Source: Oceanicella sp. SM1341 (lineage in GTDB: Bacteria > Pseudomonadota > Alphaproteobacteria > Rhodobacterales > Rhodobacteraceae). From it: a DNA stretch of 64,000 nt. Where the stretch lies: the NCBI RefSeq assembly GCF_003448965.1, contig NZ_QRGC01000012.1:62001-126000 (forward strand), written 5' to 3'. The notes under the pieces are model-generated. The model saw nothing but the letters and a program-made list of their open reading frames with translations. It did no database searches and was not told the origin of the DNA. The first letter of the stretch is position 1. Every line of letters starts with the position of its first letter. Of this stretch, positions 50,755 to 60,403 are shown piece after piece. The position numbers and the translations under genes are program-made.

Positions 50755-51864
50755 TCAGCCCAGAAGGGGGCCGAAGGCGCGGTGGTAGAGCCGGTCGCCG
50801 AAACGGCCGAGAACGAAGCTGCGCAGCCCGTCGGGAAGCCCGCGCAGGGCGTCCCGGGCCCAGGTCTGCTTCTGCACATGGCGCACCCGCGCGCCCTGCC
50901 GGGCGTGGAAGCGCGCGAGGGCGCGGGGCAGCCCGTCCTCTTCCTTCAGCGCGGCGGCGAGGGTGACCGCGTCCTCAAAGGACAGGGCGGCGCCCTGGGC
51001 CATGTTGGGCGAGCTCGCATGCGCGGCGTCGCCGATCAGCAGCGCGTCGTCGCGCGTGGAAGGCGCGAAGGGCACCATGGCGAGATCGGCGGCGTGGATC
51101 TGCTCCGGCGGGGGCAGGGTGTCGAGCAGGGGGGCGAGCGGGCCGGCGAAATCGGCGAACAGGGCGCGCAGCGCGGCGGGGGCCGCGGCAGGCAGGTCGC
51201 GTGCCTGCGGCGCCGACGCGTCGGCATAGACATAGAGCCGGCCGTCCTCGATCGGGATCGCGAGCAGGGCCTTGCCCTTGCCGAGCATCACGGTCCAGCC
51301 ATCGAGCCCGAGGGTGTTCGCGGTGACGTAGCGCCAGCAGCGCTGGCCCAGCGGCTGCGGGCCCGGCGCGGCGGGAAACAGCATGCTGCGGACGGTGGAG
51401 TTCAGCCCGTCGGCGCCGACGACGAAGTCATACCGCCCGGTGCTGCCATCGGAGAAGCGCACCTCGTGCCCGGCCCCGGCGGGGGTGATGCCGGCCAGTT
51501 CCAGCCCGGTGCGGACCCGGCCTTCCGGCACTGCATCTGCGAGGGCCGCGTGCAGGACGGGCCGCGATACCGCGACGCAGGGCCCCGCCGCCCCCCAGAA
51601 GCGCGCCGTGTCCAGGCGGTGCAGCAGCCGTCCGGAGCGGTTGTGGATCGACTGGCTCGGGCAGGCCTGCGCCCGGGCGGCAAGCACATCCGAGAGGCCC
51701 AGCGCAGCGAGGGCACGGGTGGCATTGCCGAGCAGGAAGATGCCGGTGCCATCGGCGCGCAGCGTCTCCGCGCGCTCCACGAGGTCGAAGGGCAGCCCGG
51801 CGCGGCCGAGCGCCCGGGCGAGGGCAAGGCCGGCAAGGCCTCCGCCGACGATGAGTGTACGCAC
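50755..51864 (-). CDS. FAD-dependent monooxygenase (aromatic hydroxylase type)
   Basis: The 369-residue group A flavin monooxygenase has GGGLAGLALARAL at the N-terminus, the DG motif in VGADGLNSTVRS, and the GD motif in LIGDAAHASSPNMAQGAALSFEDA. The start was placed at GTG 51864 because the FAD-binding motif should begin at residue 3-5. Longer versions add a low-complexity leader. The substrate is probably a phenol or related ring. It is convergent with the aldo/keto reductase. Confidence 0.88.
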   Translation of the reverse strand: MRTLIVGGGLAGLALARALGRAGLPFDLVERAETLRADGTGIFLLGNATRALAALGLSDVLAARAQACPSQSIHNRSGRLLHRLDTARFWGAAGPCVAVSRPVLHAALADAVPEGRVRTGLELAGITPAGAGHEVRFSDGSTGRYDFVVGADGLNSTVRSMLFPAAPGPQPLGQRCWRYVTANTLGLDGWTVMLGKGKALLAIPIEDGRLYVYADASAPQARDLPAAAPAALRALFADFAGPLAPLLDTLPPPEQIHAADLAMVPFAPSTRDDALLIGDAAHASSPNMAQGAALSFEDAVTLAAALKEEDGLPRALARFHARQGARVRHVQKQTWARDALRGLPDGLRSFVLGRFGDRLYHRAFGPLLG

Positions 51865-52189
51865 GTGTCCCGCCTTTCGCTTTTCCGCCTGGCCCGCGCC
51901 GGCATCCCGGGTGTGGTAGGCGCAGGGGCGGGGCGGGGCAACCTCTGCGTCGGTCCGGGCCGGGGCGCAGGCTGCGGGCTTCGGTCGCAGCGCGGCAGAT
52001 CCGGGGGGGGAGCCGCACAGTCCGGGTGCCGTCTGATGAATCCAGCTCATCACCGGATGGAGCCGCCGGCCTATGGTCCGCCGCCGCCGTGGCGCCTAGG
52101 TAAGGGGCAGTCAGAAAGGCGCGGGCCGCCCGGCCCGGACCTCGGTTCGCCCGCCGGGCCCCGCGCGAATGCAGGAGAGTGAAGGCACC

Positions 52190-53047
52190 ATGATCACCGA
52201 CGAAACCTATATGCTGGCCAACGGCGTCCGCATCCCCAGGCTCGGCCTCGGCACCTGGATGATCGATGACGAGAAGGTGGCCGGCGTGGTGCGCGATGCC
52301 GTCGAGATCGGCTACCGGCACATCGACACCGCGCAGGCCTATGGCAACGAGGCGGGCGTGGGCGAGGGCGTGCGCAGCTGCGGCGTGGCGCGCGAAGAGC
52401 TGTTCGTGACCACCAAGCTCGACGCCGGCATCAAGAGCTACGAGGAGGCGAAACGCGCCATCGACGGCTCGCTGAGCACCCTCGGTCTCGAGTATGCCGA
52501 CATGATGATCATCCACAGCCCGCAGCCCTGGGCCGAGTTCCGCAAGGGCGAGCACTTCTTCGAGGGCAACCTCGAGGCCTGGCGCGCGCTCGAGGAAGCC
52601 TGTGCCGCCGGCAAGCTGCGCGCCATCGGCGTGTCCAACTTCGAGAAGGCCGACCTCGACAACCTGCTGCAGAACGCTTCGGTGAAGCCGATGGTCAACC
52701 AGATCCTCGCGCATGTGAGCAACACGCCGTTCGAGCTCATCGACTACACGCGCTCGCAGGGCATCCTGGTGGAGGCCTATTCGCCGGTCGGGCACGGCAA
52801 GATCCTCGAGAACGAGGACATCCGGGCGATCGCGGCGAAATACGAGGTGTCGGTGCCGCAGCTGTGCATCCGCTACTGCCTGCAGCTCGACCTGCTGCCG
52901 CTGCCCAAATCCGGCACCCGGGCGCATATCGCCAGCAATGCCGCGGTCGATTTCGAGATCTCCGACGAGGACATGGCCACGCTCCGCAACGTCGAGCGCA
53001 TCAGGGACTACGGCGACGCGAGCATGTTCCCGGTCTACGCCGGCTGA
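52190..53047 (+). CDS. Aldo/keto reductase (2,5-diketogluconate reductase-like)
   Basis: The 285-residue protein has the short AKR form: VRIPRLGLGTWMIDD, GYRHIDTAQAYGNEAGVGEGV (D and Y), VTTKLD (K), and IIHSPQPW (H). GVSNF follows in the correct place. It reduces small carbonyl compounds. The ATG at 52190 has GAAGG upstream. It ends at a strong terminator and is transcribed alone. Confidence 0.92.
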   Translation: MITDETYMLANGVRIPRLGLGTWMIDDEKVAGVVRDAVEIGYRHIDTAQAYGNEAGVGEGVRSCGVAREELFVTTKLDAGIKSYEEAKRAIDGSLSTLGLEYADMMIIHSPQPWAEFRKGEHFFEGNLEAWRALEEACAAGKLRAIGVSNFEKADLDNLLQNASVKPMVNQILAHVSNTPFELIDYTRSQGILVEAYSPVGHGKILENEDIRAIAAKYEVSVPQLCIRYCLQLDLLPLPKSGTRAHIASNAAVDFEISDEDMATLRNVERIRDYGDASMFPVYAG

Positions 53048-53078
53048 ACCGCATCCCCCAAGGCTGACGGACCGCAGG

Positions 53079-53108
53079 AGGCGCGCGCCGGCAGGCGCGC
53101 GCCTTTTT
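53079..53108 (+). terminator. Intrinsic terminator of the aldo/keto reductase gene
   Basis: An 11-bp perfect GC stem (53079-53089 with 53094-53104), four-base loop, followed by TTTTT. Confidence 0.92.
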
Positions 53109-53149
53109 CCCTGCATGCCGCGCGCCCGGCCGGCCCGCCGCCGGGATGC

Positions 53150-53174
53150 AAAAAAGCCCGCCGTGAAGCGGGCT
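53150..53174 (-). terminator. Intrinsic terminator of guaA
   Basis: AGCCCGC (53155-53161) pairs with GCGGGCT (53168-53174) around six bases. On the minus strand it runs into six T residues. It stands opposite the preceding plus-strand terminator. Confidence 0.9.
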
Positions 53175-53222
53175 CAGATGCGGTTCGCAGCGCGCGGTGC
53201 CGTCCCGGCGCCGGGCCGGGGA

Positions 53223-54782
53223 TCACTCCCACTCGATGGTGCCGGGCGGTTTCGACGTGTAGTCGTAGACCACGCGGTTGATGCCGTTCACCTCGTTGAT
53301 GATGCGGCCCGCGGTCTCGCCCAGGAACTCCGAGGTGAAGGGATAGAAATCCGCCGTCATGCCGTCGACCGAGGTGACCGCGCGCAGGGCGCAGACGTAT
53401 TCGTAGGTCCGCCCGTCGCCCATCACGCCCACGGTGCGCACCGGCAGGAGCACCGCGAAGGCCTGCCAGATCTCGTCGTAGAGACCGTGCTTGCGGATCT
53501 GGTCGAGGTAGACCGCATCCGCCTTGCGCAGGATGTCGAGCTTCTCGCGGGTGATGCCGCCGGGGCAGCGGATCGCGAGGCCGGGGCCGGGGAAGGGGTG
53601 GCGCCCGACGAAGCTCTCCGGCAGGCCGAGCTCGCGGCCAAGCGCGCGGACCTCGTCCTTGAAGAGCTCGCGCAGCGGCTCGACCAGCTTCATGTCCATC
53701 CGCTCGGGCAGGCCGCCCACGTTGTGATGCGACTTGATGGTGACCGAGGGGCCGCCGGAGAAGCTCACGCTCTCGATCACGTCGGGGTAGAGCGTGCCCT
53801 GGGCGAGGAACTTCGCGCCGCCGACCGACTTCGCGTGCTTCTCGAACACGTCGATGAACAGCTTGCCGATGGTCTTGCGCTTGGTCTCGGGGTCGGCCTC
53901 GCCCTCCAGCGCGTCGACGAAGAGATCGGCCTCGTCGGCGTGGATGAGCGGGATGTTGTAATGGTCGCGGAAGAGGGTGACGACCTCCTCGGCCTCGCCC
54001 ATGCGCATCATGCCGGTGTCGACGAAGACGCAGGTGAGCTGGTCGCCGATCGCCTCGTGGATCAGCACGGCGGCGACCGAGCTGTCGACCCCGCCGGAGA
54101 GCCCGCAGATCACTTTCTCCGAGCCGACCTGGGCGCGGATCGCCTCGATGGCCTGCTCCTTGTAGGCGGCCATGGTCCAGTCGCCGGTGAAGCCCGCGAT
54201 GCGGCAGAAGTTGCGGTAGAGCTGGGCGCCGTTCGGGGTGTGGTGCACCTCGGGGTGGAACTGCACGGCGTAGAAATGCCGCGCGGGGTCGGCGGTGATG
54301 GCGAAGGGTGCGTTCGGCGAGGTGCCGTACACCTCGAAGCCGGGGGCGAGGGCGGTCACCCGGTCGCCGTGGCTCATCCACACCTGCTCGCGGCCGGTGG
54401 CGTACCAGCCTGTTGTGAGGTCGAGCGTGGCCTCGGTGGGGGTGACGAAGGCGCGGCCGAACTCGCGGTGATGGCCCGCTTCGACGCGGCCGCCGAGCTG
54501 CTCCATCATCACCTGCTGCCCGTAGCAGACGCCGAGGATGGGCAGGCCCATCTCGAACAGCGCCTGGGGCGCGCGGGGCGAGTTCTCGTCCAGCACGGAG
54601 GCGGGACCGCCGGACAGGATGACGGCCTTGGGGGCGAAGGCGCGGATGCTCGCCTCCGTCACGTTCTGATAGGGGTGGATCTCGCAGTAGATGTTCGCCT
54701 CGCGCAGGCGGCGGGCGATCAGCTGCGTGACCTGTGATCCGAAGTCGATGATCAGGAGATGTTGGTGCTCTGGCGTGCTCAT
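53223..54782 (-). CDS. guaA: GMP synthase (glutamine-hydrolysing)
   Basis: The 519-residue enzyme converts XMP to GMP. The glutaminase domain has catalytic C86 (GVCYGQQ), H176 and E178 (FHPEVHH). The synthetase P-loop SGGVDS is at 229-234, and the C-terminal dimerisation domain ends KPPGTIEWE as in other GuaA. The ATG at 54782 gives the conserved N-terminus; an upstream TTG was rejected. Confidence 0.97.
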   Translation of the reverse strand: MSTPEHQHLLIIDFGSQVTQLIARRLREANIYCEIHPYQNVTEASIRAFAPKAVILSGGPASVLDENSPRAPQALFEMGLPILGVCYGQQVMMEQLGGRVEAGHHREFGRAFVTPTEATLDLTTGWYATGREQVWMSHGDRVTALAPGFEVYGTSPNAPFAITADPARHFYAVQFHPEVHHTPNGAQLYRNFCRIAGFTGDWTMAAYKEQAIEAIRAQVGSEKVICGLSGGVDSSVAAVLIHEAIGDQLTCVFVDTGMMRMGEAEEVVTLFRDHYNIPLIHADEADLFVDALEGEADPETKRKTIGKLFIDVFEKHAKSVGGAKFLAQGTLYPDVIESVSFSGGPSVTIKSHHNVGGLPERMDMKLVEPLRELFKDEVRALGRELGLPESFVGRHPFPGPGLAIRCPGGITREKLDILRKADAVYLDQIRKHGLYDEIWQAFAVLLPVRTVGVMGDGRTYEYVCALRAVTSVDGMTADFYPFTSEFLGETAGRIINEVNGINRVVYDYTSKPPGTIEWE

Positions 54783-54952
54783 GGCAAGCACATAAGCCAA
54801 GTCGCCAGCCCGCGCAACTGGATGCGGCGCGCATGCCGGGCATGTCGCTCACGGGGCCTGCAGGGGCGCATTCGGCCCGGCCGGAAGGCGCCCCGGCGCG
54901 CTATCCTCGGAGCGCCCGGGCGCCGGCCCGGGCCCGATACGAGGAGGATGCC

Positions 54953-56491
54953 ATGGCGGAGACAGCGCGCACGAGGCGCAGCGGCGGCGGATCGGCCCGC
55001 CGGGCGGAGCGGACCGCGGTACGCTTCGAGACCGCCCGCTTCATCGAGCGGCGCATCGGCACGCTCGACATCCTCGACGAGGAGGGGCTCGCCATCATCG
55101 AGGCCAATGCCGAGACGGTGCTGGAGGAGATCGGCGTGCGCTTCGCCGACAACCCGCCGGCGCTGGCGCTGTGGCGCGAGGCCGGCGCCGACGTGCGCGG
55201 CGACATGGTGCACATCCCCCGGGGTCTCGCGCGAAAGCTCTGCGCCACGGCGCCGGCACGCTTCACCCAGCATGCGCGCAACCCGGAGCGCTCGGTGGAG
55301 ATCGGCGGCAATTCGCTGGTCTTCGCCCCGGTCTACGGCCCCCCCTTCGTGCGCGACCTCGACGGCGGCCGCCGCTATGCCACGATGGAGGATTTCCGCA
55401 ACTTCGTGCGGCTGGGCTACATGTCGAAATGGCTGCACCACTCCGGCGGCACGGTATGCGAGCCCACCGACATACCGGTGAACAAGCGCCACCTCGACAT
55501 GCTCGAGGTGCACATGACCCTGTCGGACAAGCCGTTCATGGGCTCGGTGACGGACCCGGCGCGCGCCACCGATTCGGTGCGGATGTGCGAGATCCTGTTC
55601 GGAGAGCGGTTCGTCGCTGACAACACCGTGATGACATCGCTCGTCAACATCAACTCCCCGCTCACCTTCGACAGCGTGATGATGGGAGCGCTGGAAGTCT
55701 ACGCGCGGGCGAATCAGGCCTGCATCGTCTCGCCCTTCATCGTGGGGGGCGCGATGGCGCCGGTCTCGGTGGCGGGCACGCTCACCCAGGTGCTGGCCGA
55801 GGTGCTGGCGGGGGTGGCCTATGCGCAGCTCGTGCGGGCAGGGGCGCCGGTGATCTTCGGCACCTTCGTGACCTCGATCGACATGAATTCGGGCGCCCCC
55901 ACCTTCGGCACGCCGGAGGCCTCGAAGATCCTCTACGGGGCGGGGCAGCTCGCGCGGCGGCTGGGGCTGCCGTTCCGCTCCGGGGGCGCGCTCTGCGGCG
56001 CGAAGCTGCCGGACGCGCAGGCGGGCTACGAATCCGCCAACACGCTCAACGCGGCGCTGCTCGGCGGGGTGAACTTCATGCTGCATGCCTGCGGCTGGCT
56101 CGAGGGCGGGCTGGTGGCCTCCTTCGAGAAGTTCGTGCTCGACGCCGACCAGCTCGGCACGCTGCATTCGCTCGCCTCGGGCGTGGATCTCTCGGAGAAC
56201 GGGCAGGGGATGGACGCGCTGCGCGAGGTGGGCCCGGGCGGGCACTTCCTGGGGTGTGCCCACACGCAGGCCAACTATCGCGAGGCGTTCTGGCGCAGCG
56301 AAGTGCTTGACTACAAACCCTTCGAGACCTGGGCGGAGGAGGGCGGGCGCGACAGTGCCGCGCTGGCCCGGGCCCGGGTGTCGCGGATGCTGGAGAGCTA
56401 CCAGCGCCCGCCGATCGACCCGGCCACGGAAGAGGCGATCGCCGCTTTCGTCGCGGCGCGAAAGGCCGAGGAGCCCGACGCCTTCGCCTGA
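54953..56491 (+). CDS. Trimethylamine methyltransferase (MttB) superfamily protein, non-pyrrolysine
   Basis: The 512-residue protein matches the MttB/MtgB superfamily: IEANAETVLEEIGVRFADNPPALALWREAGADV, VYGPPFVRDLDGGRRYATMEDFRNFVRLGYM, and NLAALLGGVNFMLHACGWLEGGL-like C-terminal barrel strands. There is no in-frame amber codon, so it is not a pyrrolysine enzyme. Members demethylate glycine betaine, proline betaine or similar quaternary amines onto a corrinoid protein. No corrinoid protein gene is adjacent. GAGGAGG lies just before the start. Confidence 0.9.
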   Translation: MAETARTRRSGGGSARRAERTAVRFETARFIERRIGTLDILDEEGLAIIEANAETVLEEIGVRFADNPPALALWREAGADVRGDMVHIPRGLARKLCATAPARFTQHARNPERSVEIGGNSLVFAPVYGPPFVRDLDGGRRYATMEDFRNFVRLGYMSKWLHHSGGTVCEPTDIPVNKRHLDMLEVHMTLSDKPFMGSVTDPARATDSVRMCEILFGERFVADNTVMTSLVNINSPLTFDSVMMGALEVYARANQACIVSPFIVGGAMAPVSVAGTLTQVLAEVLAGVAYAQLVRAGAPVIFGTFVTSIDMNSGAPTFGTPEASKILYGAGQLARRLGLPFRSGGALCGAKLPDAQAGYESANTLNAALLGGVNFMLHACGWLEGGLVASFEKFVLDADQLGTLHSLASGVDLSENGQGMDALREVGPGGHFLGCAHTQANYREAFWRSEVLDYKPFETWAEEGGRDSAALARARVSRMLESYQRPPIDPATEEAIAAFVAARKAEEPDAFA

Positions 56492-56542
56492 GGCGAACCC
56501 GGGGCCCTGGCCCGAGGCGCCGGTTGCGATGCTCCGGGCGGT

Positions 56543-56830
56543 TCAGGCCGCCCGGGCGTGCATGCGCGTCTCGGCCAGCAGGGCCACCAGCACCGACACA
56601 TGCGAACTGGGTGAATAGCCCGTCTCCCGCGCGCGGCGGGCCGTCTCGCAGGCGGCCTCCATCTCGCGCAGGCGGCGCAGCGTGGCCTGCGGGTCGCGGC
56701 GCGGATCCGTGCCCGGCAGCAGCCGCGCGAGATGGGCGTCGCGGGCATAGGCGGCGAGCCCGGCACGGGCGGCGCGCAGCAGCAGGCCGGGGCGGCGCAG
56801 GGCGGTGGTCTTGGGCAGGCGTGCGGTCAT
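56543..56830 (-). CDS. Small conserved protein, DUF6477-like
   Basis: The 95-residue protein has the pattern RRPGLLLRAARAGLAAYARDAHLARLLPG, then EMEAACETARRARETGYSPSSHVSVLVALLAETRM. This resembles a small Rhodobacterales-specific family (DUF6477); the assignment is from memory of the pattern. It is mostly helical and basic. Function unknown. It is divergent from the DUF6456-type gene across an AT-rich control region. Confidence 0.72.
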   Translation of the reverse strand: MTARLPKTTALRRPGLLLRAARAGLAAYARDAHLARLLPGTDPRRDPQATLRRLREMEAACETARRARETGYSPSSHVSVLVALLAETRMHARAA

Positions 56831-56933
56831 CGGAACCTCCGTTTCAACAGTCGATCCCGATGCTTGCGCAGAATTGGTCCCCGTTGCGGAAGTGTTGAGC
56901 GCAGCGCGCGCTGGGTCGATTCCTTGCCGTTAG

Positions 56934-56948
56934 TTAAGGTTTATTTAC
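56934..56948 (+). promoter_or_regulatory. CtrA-like site in an AT-rich island
   Basis: TTAA-N7-TTAC at 56934-56948 differs at one base from the CtrA consensus TTAA-N7-TTAA. It begins a roughly 70-bp AT-rich island (56930-57003) unlike its surroundings. Confidence 0.4.
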
Positions 56949-57003
56949 AATTTTAGGTTAATTGATTTTTCACAATTCAATTATAGGTAGAATTTTAATC
57001 TAA

Positions 57004-58194
57004 TTGGCACGGATTTCTCACGTGACACATCCCGCCACATCCTTTGCCCCGCCCGCCGGGTTTGCCAGGTCCGGCGACGGGACTTCCGGCCCCGGGGCAG
57101 GCGCCTGCGAAACGCCTCCCGCGGCTGTGCTGGTATATCTGGCGCATACCATCTCCGGCCTGTCCATGCGCGAGCTGTCGCGTCGCCTGGGCGTGCACCC
57201 CTCCACCGTTCACAGGCAGGTGCGCCGCGTCGAGGAAAAGCGGGACGACCCGCTCTTCGACGAGGCCCTCGCCTGCCTCGATCTGCGTTTCAAGGCCGGC
57301 GAAGTGCCTGGCACCATCCTGAAGGAGCACGAAGCTATGCTGCAGCGCAAACATGTCGACCTGCCGGATACCGATGCCGAGATCCAGCGCGAGGCCCGCA
57401 GGATCCTGCGCAGGCTCGGGGAATCCGGCGCCTTCCTCGCCGTCGCACCGGAGGCGGAGCTTGCCGTCGTGTTCCGCGAGACCGTGCCCGGCTGCCACCG
57501 GCAGACCGCCACGGTGAAGCGCGAGGTTGCCCGCCAGTTCGCCCTGCGCGACTGGGTGGCCTGCCGGCGCAGCGGCAAGCTCGCCTGCTACGAGATCACC
57601 GCCGCCGGGCGCGCAGCACTCGAGCGCATGCTGGCCCAGGACACCATCCGCAAGCGCGAGACTGCCGGTTTCGCCGAGGCGCGCACCCCCTTCGCCATGC
57701 AGCACCAGGAGGAGGCGCTGCGCCTCGTCCCCGGTGAGGGCAGGGAGGGCCCGCGCGAGGTGACGGTGAACGCCGCCGAGTCTCCGCTCGCCTGGCTCGC
57801 CCGGCGCTCCGGCCCGAAGGGCGAGGCCTTCCTCAAGCGCCGCGAGCTGGAGGCCGGCGAGCGCCTGCGCGAGGATTTCGAGCGCGCCAATCTCGGCCCC
57901 CGCGTGACCCAGGACTGGGAGCGCTTCCTCACCGCCGGCACCCAGGGCGGCGAGAGCGGCGGGCGCGGCCCGGCCGAGGGCCCGGCGGCGGCGCGCGAGC
58001 GGGTGGCGGAAGCGCTGAAGGCGCTCGGCCCCGGCCTGTCGGACATCGCCTTCCGCTGCTGCTGCTTCCTCGAGGGGCTGGAGACCGCGGAGAAGCGCCT
58101 CGGCTGGTCGAAACGCTCGGGCAAGGTGGTGCTACGCATCGCCCTCCAGCGCCTCGCCGATCACTATGGCTTGCGCGAGGGCGGTATTCTGTGA
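57004..58194 (+). CDS. DUF6456 domain protein with helix-turn-helix
   Basis: The 396-residue protein has an N-terminal helix-turn-helix (SGLSMRELSRRLGVHPSTVHRQVRRVEEKRDD), a middle domain with a second winged-helix look (ALRDWVACRRSGKLACYEITAAGRAALERML), and a C-terminal DUF6456 region. That region carries ESPLAWLARR, AGERLREDFERANLGPRVTQDWE and SGKVVLRIALQRLADHYGL. It is likely a DNA-binding regulator. The start is uncertain: TTG at 57004 or GTG at 57022. The composition and length fit Rhodobacterales homologues. Confidence 0.82.
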   Translation: MARISHVTHPATSFAPPAGFARSGDGTSGPGAGACETPPAAVLVYLAHTISGLSMRELSRRLGVHPSTVHRQVRRVEEKRDDPLFDEALACLDLRFKAGEVPGTILKEHEAMLQRKHVDLPDTDAEIQREARRILRRLGESGAFLAVAPEAELAVVFRETVPGCHRQTATVKREVARQFALRDWVACRRSGKLACYEITAAGRAALERMLAQDTIRKRETAGFAEARTPFAMQHQEEALRLVPGEGREGPREVTVNAAESPLAWLARRSGPKGEAFLKRRELEAGERLREDFERANLGPRVTQDWERFLTAGTQGGESGGRGPAEGPAAARERVAEALKALGPGLSDIAFRCCCFLEGLETAEKRLGWSKRSGKVVLRIALQRLADHYGLREGGIL

Positions 58195-58213
58195 CGCAGC
58201 GGGTAAAACTGTG

Positions 58214-58257
58214 GCAAAGTTGCAAAGAAGCGTTGGTGTGATAGTTTGTGCATTGCA
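58214..58257 (+). promoter_or_regulatory. TGCA-type inverted repeats before the phasin gene
   Basis: GCAA-AG-TTGC at 58214-58223 and TGCA-T-TGCA at 58249-58257 lie in the 87-bp upstream region. TGC/GCA dyads are the kind of site bound by the PHA regulator PhaR; this is only a suggestion. Confidence 0.35.
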
Positions 58258-58281
58258 GCATTTGCCTGGGAGGATGCCTGA

Positions 58282-59049
58282 ATGACACTTCTGCCCATCT
58301 TCGAGCCCGGACGCTGGGCCCCCAAGACCAACGAGAGCCCGTTCGAATACTGGGCCAGCCTGTCGCCCGCGGCTCCGTTCTTCGGCGTGGCCTGGCGCTT
58401 TGCCGCCGACCCGAAGGAGGCCGAGAGCCTGAACGCCGGCATGGCCGAGATGTCGCGCGCCATCACGGAGCAGATGTCGAAGTCCGTGAAGGTGGCGGCG
58501 GAGATGACCGAGAGCCTCGCCACCGTGGCGCAGACCCGGATGAAGACCGCCGCCCAGGCCGCCGACGCCGCCGAGGTGGTGACCGCGAAATCCATGCAGA
58601 AGAGCGTGGAGGCGGCGGCCGATATCGGCGGCGCGGTGTCGGACATGACCTTCAAGTCGGTTCGCGCCGCGGCGGACGTGTCGGACACGGTGAACATCTC
58701 CACCCGCCGGCAGGTGAAGCAGGCGACGGAGGCCTCGGAGGCCATGGGCGAGCGGGCGCAGAAATCCGCCGAGGCGGCGGCCGACTATGCCGATGAGGTG
58801 GTGAAGATGGCCAAGCCGTCCAACCTCTTCGCCAAGGCGCCGGACATGTTCGACGACCTGAAGATGATCCGGGGCGTGGGGCCGAAGCTGGAGCGGGAGC
58901 TGAACCAGATGGGGATCTACTCCTTCGACCAGATCTCCAAGTTCACCGAGGCGAACCTCGCCTGGGTGGATGCCAATCTCACCGCCTTCAAGGGCCGCCC
59001 GTTCCGCGACAACTGGATCGAGCAGGCCATGAGCCTGATGAAGCACTGA
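58282..59049 (+). CDS. Phasin-like protein with C-terminal helix-hairpin-helix domain
   Basis: The 255-residue protein has a long amphipathic, Ala-rich helical part (residues about 50-180) with phasin-type heptads such as VKVAAEMTESLATVAQTRMKTAAQAAD. Phasins coat polyhydroxyalkanoate granules. The last 60 residues (DDLKMIRGVGPKLERELNQMGIYSFDQISKFTEANLAWVD) are a helix-hairpin-helix of the type also found fused to NuoE and in predicted flap-endonuclease-like proteins. The ribosome site GGGAGGA overlaps a tiny ATG-CCT-GAA-TGA frame whose stop overlaps this start. Confidence 0.82.
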   Translation: MTLLPIFEPGRWAPKTNESPFEYWASLSPAAPFFGVAWRFAADPKEAESLNAGMAEMSRAITEQMSKSVKVAAEMTESLATVAQTRMKTAAQAADAAEVVTAKSMQKSVEAAADIGGAVSDMTFKSVRAAADVSDTVNISTRRQVKQATEASEAMGERAQKSAEAAADYADEVVKMAKPSNLFAKAPDMFDDLKMIRGVGPKLERELNQMGIYSFDQISKFTEANLAWVDANLTAFKGRPFRDNWIEQAMSLMKH

Positions 59050-59055
59050 AATGCG

Positions 59056-59084
59056 GGCGCGGGGCCCCTCGCGGGCCCCGCGCC
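59056..59084. terminator. Bidirectional hairpin between phasin and tpiA
   Basis: GGCGCGGGGCCC (59056-59067) and its exact complement at 59073-59084 enclose five bases, between two convergent genes. There is no T-tract on either side. Confidence 0.6.
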
Positions 59085-59090
59085 GCGCGC

Positions 59091-59840
59091 TCAGCCTTCC
59101 GCGGCGCGGATGATTTCGGAGAAGTCCGAGGCCTTCAGCGAGGCGCCGCCGACCAGCCCCCCGTCCACGTCGCGCAGCGCGAAGATCTCCGCCGCGTTGC
59201 CCGGCTTCACCGAGCCGCCGTAGAGGATGCGGATGCCGTCGGCCACGTCGGCGCCGAAGCGCCGTGCGAGGGCGCCGCGGATGGCGGTGTGCACTTCCTC
59301 GATTTCCGGGTTGGTGGGGGTGCGGCCGGTGCCGATGGCCCAGACCGGCTCGTAGGCCACCACGGTGGTGAGGGCGATCGCGCCATCGGGGATCGATTCG
59401 GCCACCTGGGTGGTGACGATGTCGAGCGTGTGGCCGGCGTCGCGCTCGGCCTCGGTCTCGCCCACGCAGACCACGGCGGTGAGGCCGGCGTCCCAGGCGG
59501 CCTTCGTCTTCTGCGCCACGAGGGCGGAGCTTTCGCCATGGTCGGCCCGGCGCTCGGAATGGCCGAGGATGACATGGGTCGCGCCGCTGTCGGAGAGCAT
59601 GGTGGCGGAGATGTCGCCGGTATGCGCGCCGGAGGCGGCCACGTGACAGTCCTGCCCGCCGAGGCGGATGGAGGAGCCCGCCGCGGCGAGGGCCGACTGG
59701 GCGAGCAGGGTGGCGGGGGGGCAGATCAGCACGTCGCAGGCCGGTTCGGGGAAGCTGTCACGCAGGGTCTCGATCTCGGCCAGCGCGGTCCTGAGCCCGT
59801 TCATCTTCCAGTTTCCGGCGGCGAGCTTGCGTCGGGTCAT
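59091..59840 (-). CDS. tpiA: Triosephosphate isomerase
   Basis: The 249-residue TIM barrel interconverts dihydroxyacetone phosphate and glyceraldehyde 3-phosphate. N-K in GNWKMNG, catalytic H in ILGHSERR, catalytic E in [12 protein letters not shown], and [12 protein letters not shown] with GLVGGASL for phosphate binding are all present. Confidence 0.97.
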   Translation of the reverse strand: MTRRKLAAGNWKMNGLRTALAEIETLRDSFPEPACDVLICPPATLLAQSALAAAGSSIRLGGQDCHVAASGAHTGDISATMLSDSGATHVILGHSERRADHGESSALVAQKTKAAWDAGLTAVVCVGETEAERDAGHTLDIVTTQVAESIPDGAIALTTVVAYEPVWAIGTGRTPTNPEIEEVHTAIRGALARRFGADVADGIRILYGGSVKPGNAAEIFALRDVDGGLVGGASLKASDFSEIIRAAEG

Positions 59841-59946
59841 CCCTGTCCTCCTGATGTCGTTGACGCATCGACAGATAGCGCAGGAGGTGGGTGCCTTCCA
59901 GTCTCGCGACCGGCGGCCGGGATGCGGGGGATCGCCGCGCCGGGAG

Positions 59947-60303
59947 TCAGGCCCCGGCGGCGGTGTCGAACTTCACGGATTCGCCGCAGCCGCAGGCGTC
60001 CGTCACGTTGGGGTTGTTGAAGGCGAAGCCGCTCTCGAGCAGCGACACCTTGTAGTCGATCTCGGTGCCGAACAGGAACATCTGCGCCATCGGCGCGATA
60101 AGCACCCGCGCGCCGTCCTGCTCCACCACCACGTCCGCCGGGTCGGCGGCATCGACGTATTCCATGGTGTATTCCATGCCCGCGCAGCCGCCCTTCTTCA
60201 GGCCGATGCGCAGGCCGTACTTGCCGCCCTGCATCAGCTTGCCGATCTGTTTCGCGGCGGCGTCCGTGATGGTCACGGGCGATTTTCCGGGGATGCCGAA
60301 CAT
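59947..60303 (-). CDS. A-type iron-sulfur carrier (HesB/IscA/SufA family)
   Basis: The 118-residue protein has the three conserved cysteines C40 (GGCAGMEY), C104 and C106 (ACGCGES). A-type carriers pass Fe-S clusters from scaffold to target apoproteins. It lies 100 bp downstream of sufT on the same strand, which supports a SUF-linked role. Which of IscA, SufA or ErpA it is cannot be decided by eye. Confidence 0.92.
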   Translation of the reverse strand: MFGIPGKSPVTITDAAAKQIGKLMQGGKYGLRIGLKKGGCAGMEYTMEYVDAADPADVVVEQDGARVLIAPMAQMFLFGTEIDYKVSLLESGFAFNNPNVTDACGCGESVKFDTAAGA

Positions 60304-60403
60304 TCTGGCGCTCCTTCATGGCATGGTCCCGCCGCCCGGAGGTCCGGGCAGGGGCATCACATTGAAAATAGGAGGAAGCCTGCCCGCGCGCAAGGGCGCG
60401 GGG

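Noticed and set aside
54953-56491. Pyrrolysine-containing MttB
   Set aside because: The frame contains no internal TAG and no pyl genes are in the window; it belongs to the non-pyrrolysine branch.
58274-58285. Three-codon upstream frame (ATG CCT GAA TGA) overlapping the phasin start
   Set aside because: Its ATG lies inside the ribosome-binding site of the phasin gene, so it is probably coincidence and not a leader peptide.
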